Below, in pieces: positions 21,711 to 33,370 of a stretch of 64,000 nt of DNA. This DNA is from Adiantum capillus-veneris (lineage: Eukaryota > Streptophyta > Polypodiopsida > Polypodiales > Pteridaceae), in assembly GCA_014529385.2 (NCBI GenBank), contig CM043942.1, positions 6,075,001 through 6,139,000 of the forward strand, given 5' to 3'. The notes beneath the pieces were generated by a model. The model saw nothing but the letters and a program-made list of their open reading frames with translations. It did no database searches and was not told the DNA's origin. A program made the translations under genes and the position numbers. Position 1 is the first letter of the stretch. Every line of letters begins with the position of its first letter.

Positions 21711-23294
21711 AGAAGTTTTAGTGTAATTACTAGCAAAAGCTTCAAATTTTGACCTAAAAACGGGAGAATTTCAAGTTTGCCCTTATTTTTACCATAAGGG
21801 AAAATGTATTTTTATATCCTTCATCTGGGCCGCAAGTTACAGCAACTCCAAAGGGGGACAGGTGGTGGAACGTGCACCTTCTCGTCAGATTCTAGTGTCA
21901 TTTCTTGTCGTTTAGCAGTTGCATCAACTCCCCTAAACCCATAAATATTTTTTCTTTCTGCTTCGTTAATCCAACAGGGACATGGTACTAAACTATACCG
22001 CGCCGGCGCGGGACCTTTAGGGCTAGAGTCCAGATCTCGGATTAAAATGTCCACGCAAAAAGTCGCAATGATCACGCGCCCTGCCAGCTCATAGGCAATA
22101 CCAGCAATAGTGGCAGTCATAATATACATGCTCAGTGCTATGGCCGTTGAGAAATAAATTCCACCTGCTAATAAGGCAAAGGGACATGCAGTTAGTAGCT
22201 CACAGAGCAGCTCACAGGATCACTTGCAGGGAAGCTTTGCGTCTAATCTCATCGACAAGAAAGGGGCCTCATCTGAACGTCGTGACGCTTGCTGGGATCA
22301 TTCTTTCCAGCACTGATCACTTGTGGGTAGCCTTGCGAAGCATGCTGTTGCCTTCCCAGTGAAAGGAAATGCTGTGGAGTTTCTGGATAGTCCCTCACAG
22401 TTTTACAATACTCTGAAGTCTTGCATTAAGGTCTGCCAAGGACCGAGTGGTCATATCCGCATTGTATGGTGGCACTGGACCTCTGGAGCAAAAACTGTTG
22501 GAGCTGTTGCTTGCTATTGAGCCGATGCTATGGCTTATGCCCTGCTGCTATTGTGCTCGCACCTTACACCCCCATTTTTGCATTTTGTGTGAACAAGCAC
22601 ATGCACGCTACTGTAGCACAACTGCCCATGAGCAACGGCTATGACTTCTCATGCTCAGATTTGGCTGGGGTTCATATGTTGACGTACTTGCCCCTATAAC
22701 GCCGGGACGTACCCCTAACTGGTACCGCGTCAGCGCGGGAGGGTAAAGGGTAGAAAATGTGGTTTCTCAGGCTTATGAAAATTAATGTTATGTAATAAAC
22801 AAATTAGACGTTTTGGCATGATTTCAAGAAGTTTACATTGTTTTTGGCTAATTATAGATGACGTATGTCCTTTTCTCCATGCTCTCAACCGGCATTTTCA
22901 AATTCCACATAATAAGCCGAGACACGTTTTTCCCACACATTTGGACCTAGCATTCAAATTTAGAATAAAATTGTATAGTTTAACAAAAGTGTCTTCAATG
23001 ATGAAGTCATCGATTAAACAAACAAAATGGAGCAGAGAAGAAAACTAGGCATCAAGTGGGACTTGGCTCTACTCAGTATCGCATCGATGCGGGAGGGATA
23101 TGGATGAAAAACATGCAATATGTTGAGCTTGCAAAGTGAACTTAGCATAACATGGACATTGCCTCACTGAGCACCACGTTGGCTTGGGAGAGTTCAATGC
23201 AGAAAACTAGTTATCTTCGGAATTGTAAAGCAAAAAAAAGATTCACATAATTGTTTTGGGACATGGCTCTAATCCATACCGCGCAAGTGCGGGA
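21478..23294. repeat. Six dispersed CG-rich palindromic boxes
   Basis: Cores lie at 21478-21495, 21998-22011 (a perfect 14-base palindrome CCGCGCCGGCGCGG), 22725-22738, 23077-23094, a degenerate one near 23172-23190, and 23277-23294. At least four are preceded by a related phrase, consensus GGGACATGGCTCTAATC, about 20 bases upstream (21977, 22704, 23058, 23258). The shared left flank shows they descend from one repeat of about 38 bases or more. Steps are irregular (about 517, 727, 354, 97 and 104 bp). No coding region accompanies them. Confidence 0.75.
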
Positions 23295-23305
23295 TAGGTA
23301 AGTTC

Positions 23306-23891
23306 TGTTGAGATGTCGAGCTCTACACCTTGAGCTGGCATCCACTACGGGTCTTGGTCGCTTACGGCATTTACTCACTGGCGCGTTAGGTGACCGACAC
23401 GGAGGATCTCTGCCAGTGATTCTACAGCTGGACTACACTTATAGTGCCAGCCTAGTACGCTTCTAGCGAGTTCACACTTAGTGACCGCATGTACATATGT
23501 GCTACTTTTCAGCTTTAGCACTTAGTCATTTTGTACTCTCTTTTCTGTAAAGAAGAAGAAGAAGCTTTCCATCTCTGTGTGCTGTGTGCTTGCCTTGTGT
23601 AGCTCTCTTGCATCCTCATTCTTTACATGGTATCAGAGCCTGGTGCAGGCAAGAGAGGCTAAGAGAGCAAGAGCATCACAATCCCTTCGTTCGCAATCCA
23701 CGACCAGATGCCGAAGGCGCCTCGCGCAGCGAAAACAATTTTAGGGGTTTTTCGCACAAGTTTCTGAACAGGTCTCCAAAGTGCAGTATATAGAGATTTA
23801 CTGTACAAGTACATTGGTTGTGAAACGCTTGATTGTGGACACTCGTTGAGTGTAGAAAGCGTTACAGGAACCACGATAGCAGGTTCAGCAG
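23306..23891 (+). mobile_element. Truncated retrotransposon E: 5' LTR, primer site, leader
   Basis: An LTR of 322 bp (TGTTGAG...TTTACA, 23306-23627) is followed at once by TGGTATCAGAGCC (23628-23640), a perfect initiator-Met primer site. About 250 bases of leader follow and end abruptly at 23891, where sequence of a copia-C LTR begins. The LTR size and this primer are usual for Ty1/copia, but no coding part remains. No partner LTR is in the window. Confidence 0.75.
23628..23640 (+). promoter_or_regulatory. Primer-binding site of E (initiator-Met tRNA)
   Basis: TGGTATCAGAGCC directly abuts the LTR end. It is complementary to the 3' end of plant initiator-Met tRNA, the usual minus-strand primer. 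Confidence 0.9.
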
Positions 23892-24033
23892 AGTGTGCAA
23901 TGGAAAGATAGATAGCCCTAGAGTGATGGGCGTATATACAATGCTCGGGGGAAAAAACCTCCTAAAGAGGGAAAAAATGCCCCGGCGGTCCTAGTGTGTT
24001 CACACACATCACTACCACATGTATATGGTAACA
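23892..24033 (-). repeat. Partial copia-C LTR
   Basis: Matches the right-hand 142 bases of the C 5' LTR at 47869-48010 almost base for base, including the ACA end, and is followed by GTTCTTACC just as that LTR is. The left part of the LTR is missing and replaced by the leader of E. Confidence 0.9.
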
Positions 24034-25056
24034 GTTCTTACCTTCAAATCTAGAATTTAGAGGTAAATCTCAAAATTTGTAGGTTAGATTACGATAAAAA
24101 TAGGTTTTTTTAAAGCGTTCAAAGACACAATACTTTCTCACAAAAACTTGGAAAACCTACGTATGAGAAATTTTAAAGGCAAATTTACTATATTTGTAGG
24201 TTTTCTTTTGCAGGTGGGATCACACTAAACCTAGGTTTTTTTTTGACACTCAAATACATAATATGTTTTCCAAACAACTTTGAAAATCTACTTATGATTG
24301 CAATAAGCGTACACTCAACTACATTTCTAGGTGTGATTGCACTAAACCTAGCCCTTTTTCCAGCATTGGAATACACAAAATCAATGTTATAGGAGATGAA
24401 AGCTTTGAGACTTTTAGTAGGGAGGGGAAGGTGTCGATGTGCCTTACACATTAATTGTTGAAGGTGCCATTGATCCAACATCTAATGATGATGGTGAAGA
24501 GGCAAATTCTCCCTCATCTCAACCTGGCATGATGGCTAACACATTAATGGTTTCTTGAACTATGTTTTTACTTGAATGTGGGATGGGTATGGAGATAAGC
24601 ATTTGAAGGCTAGAGGCCCAACAACATGCTTCAATGTCTGTAAACTATTCTTCATCTCTTTCTTCATCAAGCTAGGGGCCAATCCCATGGGCTCGAGAAT
24701 GTCGAGTCTGATGTATTAAGTCATCCAATGAGCAAACATGAGCTATGCTTCTTTTCCCCTCTTTTGAAGGGTTGGAATCATTCATTTTAAGCATACGAGC
24801 TCGATGTGAGTGCAACCAAGTGGTGATGGTACTCCTCACAAGATGCCTCATTGGGTGGTGATGGCACTACACTTTTTTGCACGTCCGTGGCCAATTGCAT
24901 CTCTCAGATGTGGTACACATAGGCATGATTGTCTTCCATGTTGGCCAAATATATGCAGTAGCTCTTGAATAAGATATTTAAGGTTAAATTCTCCTTCATC
25001 ATGGAGTTGGAAGGCCCTATGTAGCTCTCTTTTTTCTCAAAAAATTATACACACAC

Positions 25057-25059
<3 letters not shown>

Positions 25060-25100
<41 letters not shown>
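25060..25100. repeat. (GT)n microsatellite
   Basis: About 20 units, preceded by a short ACACAC segment. The same tract is present in copy 2 at 49038-49080. Confidence 0.95.
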
Positions 25101-25103
<3 letters not shown>

Positions 25104-25267
25104 AACAAACACCATAAATGTTGGAGACTTCATGACTTAGGAGCAAAGCTTGAGAACAAAGTGTAATGTCACTACAAATTTTAAACGTTACCTCTAAATT
25201 ATAAATTAGAAGGAAAAAAAATCTCAAAATATGAAGGTATTTAGTCTTTAAAGTTTTTTGGGGTGTG

Positions 25268-25269
<2 letters not shown>

Positions 25270-25333
<64 letters not shown>

Positions 25334-25531
25334 ATATGATAAAATTAAACAACTACAAGCAACCTAGATAACTATACAATTAAACAGAGAGAAGGAGGAG
25401 GAGGAGGAGAATCTACTACAATTAAACAGAGAGAAGGAGGAGGAGGAGGAGAATGTAGATTCTCCTCCTCCTCCTCCTTCTCTCTGTTTAATTGTATAGT
25501 TCTCTAGGTTGCTTGTAGTTGTTTAATTTTA

Positions 25532-25567
<36 letters not shown>
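25270..25567. repeat. Long inverted repeat ending in GA/CT tracts
   Basis: The left arm begins with a (GA)n tract and reads through AATATGATAAAATTAAAC and an AAGGAGGAGG stretch to about 25454. The right arm (about 25459-25567) is its reverse complement and ends in a (CT)n tract. The loop is about four bases. The left arm carries an extra 46-base tandem duplication, which copy 2 (49249-49473) lacks. As RNA this would be a stem of about 100 bp. Confidence 0.9.
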
Positions 25568-25575
<8 letters not shown>

Positions 25576-26460
25576 AATAACTATAATGCACTCCTAGTTG
25601 TCTTCTTGCATCTTTTTTTTTTGAGAATCCATAGAGAGATATTGTGAATCAATTTTTTTGAAATGCAAAAGAGTGTATACATGTAGAAAAATAGAATCTA
25701 TATAGTTTTCCACCATTGTAGTTGTAAGAATAGAAGACATGCATTTTCTAGGTGCGACAACACGCAGGTTAGATACCAGTATAGATGAAGTACTAAGCTT
25801 TTTGATTTTTTGACAAAATTCAAAAGTCAAAACTATGTCTTTTCATTTTCTACAATCATAGTTATTAGTACTTACCACTTACCCTTCACTTTTGCATTTC
25901 AAACCAAAGGTTTTTTAAGGCTTTCTTTGAAATGAACCGGATTGTAGATTGTGACATGTGGATGCCCTCTCCTTCATATAAAATTTTAAGTTGCATTATA
26001 TATAGTATAGATATAGATATATACGTACTCTTCTACTCTTAGGTGTCATTTTTCAATTGTGATAGACACAATATCTATGTAGCACTAGCATATTGACTTG
26101 ACCAGTGCTAGATATTTGATTTCATTAATGCTTTATTGCTAGCTAACTTTGTTTTAGCAACCCTCTCCACTTGTCGCTAAGGCTATCCTTTGATGGTGCT
26201 TTCAATCTATTATTTGACAATGCAAAGAACCAAAGCTCCATAAACCCCCACTTGTGAATTGGCACACTAAGAAAGTTCCCACTGATAGGGGAGAGTGCAT
26301 TGCTTTTTGTTTTCATGTGTGTGTGTGTGTTTTTCGGGGGTGGGGGCTTGGCTTGTTCTCACCCGATTTACATTAATCCCTCCATCTAAGGGAGTATTAT
26401 TACATTGAGCTATGCTATCTTGAGGACCTCCCTTCTTGAGCAAGAAAAGAGAAACCTTGT

Positions 26461-26472
26461 GCTCTGATACCA
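26461..26472 (-). promoter_or_regulatory. Primer-binding site of family-B element
   Basis: On the minus strand this reads TGGTATCAGAGC, directly next to the LTR start at 26474. It fixes the orientation of element B as minus, with its internal region at lower coordinates. Confidence 0.9.
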
Positions 26473-26473
26473 A

Positions 26474-27658
26474 TGTAACATTTAATGGTCTAATAACTTG
26501 TGTGTAGTGGAAAATAGCATGAACATAGTGAGCATTTCATTAGAATAGATTCCTAATGAGATTAACAAGAGTGCCTGGGTGGAGAGAGCAACAAAAAGCA
26601 TAACACCTAGTTAGATAGCATGAACAATACTTCAAAAGAGAGAGAAATTATGCAATAGTCAACAGTTGAGGACCGGATTTGCATGGAGCCGGTCCTCCCT
26701 CCAAAAGGATTTGTATTATGGTTTCTCCCATCAAGAGAGACATTTTACAATACAATTTCTTGTGTTCCTTCAATACTAGCTAGTGCAATGAAGATGGAAA
26801 CTTCATGCACTACGCAAAACACTTATCAAACAAAACATCAATTCCCTCACGGTCTCAGACCCAAGACCTCACACACCTTCAAATATGGTGAGAGCTAGCG
26901 GGGTATGACAGTAGATTGAGAGGAAGAAGGAGTATTCTTACGAGAAAGATGTACATCTCCTCACATAATCACTCATATTAGCATAGCTTAGCTTAGTAAT
27001 TAGCATGGTAGAGGAGATGATCATGCATTGAAGATTGGTTCTTGGTTGGATTTGCATCACAAAGCCAAGAGTTGTTGGTGTAGGCCTTCCTTCTCACAAG
27101 CTTGGAGTAGGTGATAAGCTTTCCATTAAAGCTTGAGAAGGAGAGAGAGAGAGTCTTCTTTTCCTCACACATGAGCTAGTATGAGTGTGTGTGTGTGATA
27201 ATGCCTTGCAAAAATCGGCCCCCTCTCTCTCTTGGTCGACCCCTCTTGCTATTTGCTCTTGCTAGCATCCTATTGGACCTCCCCAGGCTTAGCCAATGGT
27301 AATTAAGCAGCATAAGTGATAGCCTTCTGACATGTGTCCCCCTTTCCCTTTTTTTGAGAGCTTTAGGTAATTAATAGATGCAACTAAACCCTCATTGGAC
27401 CCCTTTGCCTCCTGGCCAATAGGAATCAGGCAAGCCATTGGGCTGCTGAATGCTCATTGGATCCCTTGGGAGACTGTCCAATAGTCTTCTAGAGAGCTTA
27501 ATTCCCATTGGTTATTTTATTAAGTGTTTTTAAATTAATTAAACTAGATTTACTCTAGCCTAATTCTTATTGGTCCACCTCCAAGGCCATACAATAGGAT
27601 TTGAATACACCTTGTGGGCATCTGGGCTAGGGAGCTGACATGTGTCCCTCATTTACTT
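26474..27658 (-). repeat. Family-B LTR, part 1 (split by element A)
   Basis: Begins TGTAACATTTAATGG and runs to the insertion point of element A. It resumes at 36410. The two pieces sum to 1,583 bp, close to the 1,593 bp of the plus-strand copy at 59576-61168, which supports the split. No coding content. Confidence 0.85.
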
Positions 27659-29522
27659 TGTAATGGAAATGGCCTATGAACTTTGAGAATAGCGGAATTA
27701 GAAAATTAGGTGAAGCACTTTTGAGAGATTACTTTGTGAGCCTAGCGGGTGAACTTAATTGATGGTAGCAACACAAACATGGTACCTAGTTAACTTGGCA
27801 TGAACATTACTTTTTGCAAGAGAGAGAGTTTAGAGAACATGACAATAGTTGAGGACCGGATTCATATGGAGCCGGTCCCCCCTCCAATAGGCATTTGTAT
27901 TATAGTTTCTCCCATCAAGAGAGACTTGGTACAATACAACCTCTGTGTTCCTTGTAACCTAGGTGATGCAATGAATAATGAAAGCTTCATGCATCACAAG
28001 CATAACATAAAATTGAATAAATCATTAACTATCCCAAGCCTCAGTCCCAAGGCCTCAAACACCTTCGAAGGTGGAGAGAGCTAGCGGGGAATGATGATAG
28101 GGAAGAGGAAGAAGAAACATTCCATAGGAGAAAGAAATAGTTCCTCACTTATCATTACTCTTCTTGCTAGCATATATAATAGCATAGTAATGAAGATGGC
28201 AAGCTTAAGCATTGAAGCATTGCTCTTGGTTGGATTTTCATTCCATAGCCAAGAGTGTTGGTGTAGGCTTTCACTCTCACAAGCTTGGAGAAGGAGGTGG
28301 TGTTCCTCAACTTTCACCAAGTGAGAAAAGCCTTGCAAATGAGAATAGGCTTTCACTCTCACAAGCTTGGAGAAGGAGGTGGTGTTCCTCAACTTTCACC
28401 AAGTGAGAATAGCCTTGCAAATGAGTGTGTGTGTGGAGTATATCCCCCTAGCACCCCCCTTTCTTGCTTTGGGTGAAAATTCTACTTGCTACAAGCTAAT
28501 AGGACCCCTCTCCCCTTAGCCAATCATATCCAACATGCAGTCAAGCATATGGGTAGTCTTTGACAAGTGTCCTCCTTACCCCTTAGAGAGAGAGAGAGCT
28601 TGAAAATATCTAGATATTTGTTAGATGGAGGTAGAATCTCATTGGACCCCTCTTTAGCCCAACCAATAGCATTCAAGCACACCATGTGGTTAAGCTTAGT
28701 GAGAGTCTGACATGTGTCCCATGTGCTCTTTTAGAATTCCCATAACTTTGAGATGTTTATGCATAGGAAGTTTCTCAAGAAACTTCCTCATTAAGTGAAT
28801 AGGTTCTCTTTTTTACTCAAGCATCTTACCCCCCATGCATAGGAAGATTCTCAAGCAAATTCCTCATTAAATGTGGCAAGTACCTCAAGTACCTTAGTAA
28901 TCTAGCATGACAAGCACCTTAGGTGGGGTTCCCACCTCAAGCACAGCCTTAGCTTGCTTAAGTTTAGGTTGGGTTCCCACATCAAGCACAGTCCTAGCTT
29001 GCTTAAGTTTAGGTCGAGTTCCCACCTCAAACACAACCCTAGCTTGCTTAAGGTTCCCACCTTAAGCACAACCCTAGCTTGGTTAAGGTTCCCACCCCAA
29101 GCACAGCCCTAGCTTGCTCAAGTTTAGCTCAGCCCTAGCTTGCTTAAGGTCAAAGGACTTTTAACACTAACCATTGAAGGTATTTAATGAAGCTAACCCT
29201 AAGGTCTTTTAAGCTTCATTAGTTGCACATTGCTCTTTGATAGACTACCTCCTTTTGGACCCCTATAGATGTAACCATCTCTCCTCTTGGGCCCCTGCTG
29301 AGGTAATTCTAGAAGCACTTATTGCACATTGCTCTTTGATAGACCATATCCTTTTGGACCTCTATTGAGATGCAACCATCTCTCCTTTTGATCCCGTGTT
29401 GAGACATGACTAGAAGCACATGTCTCTATTCTAACTCTTCTTCCCGTTTATTCTTCCATATTAAATTATCAATTTAATATGAGAAAATCATTTGGTAAAG
29501 GTAGATATTATATTTTGTGACA
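27659..29522 (-). repeat. Element A 3' LTR
   Basis: 1,864 bp, TGTAATGG to GTGACA. It has an 82-bp tandem duplication (starts 28266 and 28348) that the other LTR lacks, so this arose after insertion. A minisatellite of about 35-60-bp units built on GGTTCCCACC and CCTAGCTTGCTTAAG lies at about 28920-29140. Confidence 0.88.
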
Positions 29523-29535
29523 TTACCTCTCTCTT
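29523..29535 (-). promoter_or_regulatory. Element A polypurine tract
   Basis: On the minus strand this is AAGAGAGAGGTAA, directly upstream of the 3' LTR, the expected plus-strand primer. Confidence 0.7.
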
Positions 29536-30028
29536 GAAATCATAGTCGTCCTCGACTATGAGATAGAGAAGATAAAGCCTAGTCATTAGTCCATGTTTCT
29601 TAGCGGGTAGAGGATCCCTTTTTACCCTACGACATCATTCCAAGATGGATGACTAGTCCATTTCGTGCTTGGGAGATGTAGCTGCCGCAAGCATGTCTGG
29701 TCTTTAGTCCATATCATACTTCCAAAGTAGAGTGACAAGTTCTACTTGGTGTTTGGGAGACGTCGTCACCACAAACATGATTCTAAGCATGCATACTTTT
29801 AAATTTGTGCACAATAAAAAGAGAACTAGTCTTATAAGACAAAAACATTTTTGATTTAAAATGAATTTTCAATGCTTACTCTAGTGCAACATTGTAAGCA
29901 TTGACAAGGTTCATATTATCCTTAAGCTAGGTTCTTTGCATTCATCTAGCATCTTTAAAAGAATAATTATTAAACTTAAAAAAATATCGTCAGATAATCT
30001 TACCGTTTCTTAATACCTTGTCTTCATG

Positions 30029-30235
30029 TCATAGGATGGACTGAGGTTCAAGTACTTCTTCTTGATCTTTGATTTTTGGAGGGTCTGCAACAACTATTGC
30101 TTCTTTTGATGATGCTCCTTTGTAAGGCTTATGTAGGCTCTCATGGAAAACATGGTGCATGAGCCAATGGTTGGGCAACTTCAATTGATAAGCCATATTT
30201 TTGACTGGCTTAAGAATTTTGAGGACCATAGTATC
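30029..30235 (-). pseudogene. pol: Element A integrase C-terminus and chromodomain start
   Basis: ILKPVKNMAYQLKLPNHW followed by HHVFHESLHKPYKG matches the conserved segment just before the chromodomain of chromoviruses (AYxLxLP..xHxVFHxSxLKPY). DQEEVLEPQSIL is the usual entry of the chromodomain. The rest is lost to stops. The chromodomain normally steers integration to particular chromatin. Confidence 0.7.
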
Positions 30236-30239
30236 TTTT

Positions 30240-31730
30240 TGCTAGTTTAGAATCATACTCTTGGTGGTCCGTAGGACTCTTGCCCGTTGTATGCCTCGGA
30301 TGAGCCTTGAGAAACTTTAGCAAGACCTAGTCATTTTCCTTAAAGGCTAAGGCTCTTTTGTGCTTATTAGCAGCATCCCTTTTTTACTTTCCTGTGAGAT
30401 GGATATAACCCCTTTAATCTTTGGAAAATATTCTTGTAGGTCTCAACTGTATTCATCAGCGAAGATCTTCCCCTGTAATTGAAGTAGTAAGGGACTTTTG
30501 GATTTTCCCTCTTTAACCTCGAAAGGTGCTTTCCTCATAGGAGTGTGTACAATGTCATTGTATGCATACTCTATAAGAGGTAGGTACTTCTATCATTGAG
30601 AACATTGATCTACTTCTATGACATAGTCTTTTAGTAGATTCAAGGATCATTAGATTAGTTATTTCACTTTGGTCATCCGTTTGTGGATGATAGGCCAAAA
30701 GACAAATTTAATCTACTTCTTAGATTCCAAAAGAGACCCTTCTAGAAATTATTGGTCATTCTAGGATCTTTGTCCGACACTATAGATGTTGGAAATCCAT
30801 GATTTTTGAAAATTTGAGATCTAAAGAGGGTTGCCATTTGATGTGCCTTAATAGTCTTTTTGACAAGCATAGAGTGTGTTTTCTTGTTAAGCGTGTCAAC
30901 TGAAACAATCGAAGTTGCTTCCCTCGATCAATTTTCAGCTTTTGGTGTACAACGCATTTTGAAACATACTCTTGTATGTTTACTTTTCATGGTAGACCAA
31001 CAAAAATTCATTTCTACTCCTCAAAGAGTAGACTATGGAATCCCTCTTTGCCCTGCATAAGGAGAAGTATGGGATTCATACATGACTTTCTTATTATATG
31101 GGTGATTAACACATAGCCTATTGCTGTTTGGAAGATAACCATCCTTCAAGGTGAATGGTTCTTGTTTCTTTCCTATTGTAAAGGCTGTAATTACGTACTT
31201 AAAGTCTTGGTCAGTAGCATACTCATCTATCATAAAAGATAGATCATTGTGAGTTGTTATAGACACCACATTTACCCTTGGTTGTTGTGAAAGTGCATTG
31301 ACCACTTGAATGTGCTTTCCAACAATGTGAGCAATATGAGATTCAAATTACAAAAGAAAATTTTCCCACCTCATTTGTTTGTCAGAGAGCTTGGTTTGCG
31401 TCATGAAGTTCTTGAGGTTTTGTGATCCATTCGTAGGATGAATGGAGTCCCCAAGAGATAGTGTTTCCTCGTGTTTAGGGCATATAGAATAGCTAATAGC
31501 TTTTTTTTGTATTTGCCCAATACTCACTTATTGAAGTTGATTCTTTGACTCTCATATGCTATGGCATGCCCTTCTTGAAGCAAAATAGCTCCAAGGCAAT
31601 CACCACAAGCATCAGATTGGACCTCAAATGGATTTGAGAGATCTAGTAGTGTGAACACACGTTGAGAGATAAACTTCTCAAAATCTTCTTGCACTTTTGC
31701 AGTCCATGAATACTTAATGTTCTTTTTTTG
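30240..31730 (-). pseudogene. pol: Element A RNase H and integrase remnants
   Basis: Fragments in several frames: SQQPRVNVV after the RNase H end; DGYLPNSNRLCV with HTSPYAGQRGI (start of the integrase zinc module, about 31065-31150); FPTSIVSDKDPRM with the second catalytic Asp (about 30765-30800); IEYAYNDIVHTPM and LAFKENDLVLLK downstream. Many stops. The zinc module and the catalytic Glu region are not intact. Confidence 0.65.
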
Positions 31731-32341
31731 TTAAGTCATGTAATGGGCACACATACCTACAAAGCCTCGTACCTCTTGTAGATTCCTTGGATTAGGCCAT
31801 CTTTTTATAACCTCTAACTTTGTTGCATCCATATAGGTGCCATCTTTAGAGATAATGTGACCTAAGTATTGAATCTCTTGTAGAAAAAAATCAGTTTTCT
31901 TTTGATTAATGAAAAGCTTATTCTTTCTCACAACTTGAAAGGTTACCTGGAGGTGTTGCTTGTACTCTTCAAGAGAATTTGGATGGCCTGAAGATTTTTG
32001 TCCATTATGAGTTTGAATGCGTCTGGAGCATTTGTCAGGCCAAAACTTGTATGAAATAGATTTTCTACCCGTGGCACAGGAAATCTATTTTTGATAGTGA
32101 TCTTATTTAGTGCTCTATAGTCAACACACATGTGATATGTGTTGTCTTTCTTTTGCACTAAAATCCATGGTGCACGAAATGGAGAGGAGCTAGACCTCAC
32201 CATTCCCCCCCTTTTTTTTTTAACGAATTCATGTACTTGCCTCATGATCTCCTCTTGTTGAGCTTGTGAAAATCGATAAGGAGGCTTGTTAGGTGGTGAG
32301 CTTCTTGATAGGAGCTCAATTGCATAGTCATCATCCCTCAT
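31731..32341 (-). pseudogene. pol: Element A reverse transcriptase with core deletion
   Basis: PPNKPPYRFSQAQQEEI, then SPFRAPWILVQKKD and CVDYRALNKITIKNRFPVP, are the RT fingers. The sequence jumps from NLFHT straight to FGLTNAPDAF, omitting the palm segment with the first catalytic Asp. The YxDD segment is also missing before FLQEIQYLGHIISKDGT (thumb). The enzyme is therefore inactive by deletion, not only by stops. Confidence 0.8.
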
Positions 32342-32469
32342 TTTAGAGATAGCTCACTAGGGATGCCATCAATGAAAACATCTTGGAATCCTTTTAGAAA
32401 ATTAGACAACTCTAATTCCTCTTGATTCCCTTTATTGTAGGGATATGGTGTTCCCCAACTCATTAGCAT

Positions 32470-32960
32470 CTATGTACATGCTCTTTTCCCTGTAGTGAAG
32501 TAGATTCTCCTTTCAAGGAACTTCATGTTGGAAGCCATGTGCTTAAACCATGGTGCCCCAACGATAACATTCTCATGTTTGAGAGGGGAAATGAAGAAAT
32601 CCTCTTTGTCCAAATAGATTTGTACATGAAGACTTAATTTTCCAATGAAAGATGTAACTGAGACGTCTTGCCCCTTGATAGCTTCATTGGCTTTCAATGC
32701 ATCTCCCATCTTGTGGGCTTGTATGCCTAGCTTAGCGGTCAACTCCGTGGATATGAAGTTGTGAGTTGAACTAGGGTCAAAAAAAATAAATGCATCATGC
32801 TCTTGCATCTTTCCCCAAGCATAGGAAAGGAGAAATCCTTGGCAATGAGCATCCTCTTTTGGAGCTTCAAACATAGAGACTCTAGGAGTCTCATTGAGAG
32901 CAATTCTCTTGGGGCAAGGACGATAACCATGGCCTTGCTCCCCACAATTAAAACATTTGT
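32470..32960 (-). pseudogene. Element A zinc knuckle and protease
   Basis: A perfect knuckle, CFNCGEQGHGYRPC, is encoded at about 32910-32955. The protease follows, with FFDPSSTHNFIST in place of the usual D-S/T-G-S/A-T-HNFIS, so the active-site Gly is lost. VIVGAPWFKHM is the C-terminal protease element. The frame is open for 134 codons here. Confidence 0.75.
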
Positions 32961-33370
32961 GGTCCTTACTAAGAGGTTCTAGCTCTTTAGGAGAGAGTTT
33001 ATATTTACCTTTGTAAACTAGCTTCTCCTTGGACCAATTGTTGTTGTTATTGGAATAGCCTTGTAAGAATTTTGGGCATTGGTTTTCCTCTTGGCATCAT
33101 TTTTGTCTTTATTTTCCATGGGCTTGACATTCCGTCTAGCCCCTTATTGGAAATTGATGGGCGAAGCAACCATGGTGTGGTGGATTACTTTGGTGATAGA
33201 GCTAGGCCATTGAGAGTTGACATACTCGGCCATCTCTTTGGGTAATCTCGCACAAAATTGTTTCTTTTGGATGGCAAAGTATATCTTTTGACAGATAGTA
33301 GTCTTGAGATGTAAATCCCAAACTTGTCCACATATTTGTGGATAGACTCATGAGAGAGAAGCTTTAAACT

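Larger units (their letters stand above)
23892..26417 (-). repeat. Segmental duplicate, copy 1 (2.5 kb)
   Basis: Near-identical to 47869-50325 from the C-LTR remnant to TATGCTA. Copy 1 is 2,526 bp and copy 2 is 2,457 bp; most of the difference is in a GA tract and a 46-bp tandem duplication inside the hairpin. On the right, copy 1 runs on into the family-B primer site, so this DNA looks like the internal region of a family-B element on the minus strand. I see no gag or pol in it. Confidence 0.85.

Noticed and set aside
23628-23640. Primer-binding sites as tRNA genes
   Set aside because: Only about 12 bases match a tRNA end and each abuts an LTR; no cloverleaf follows.
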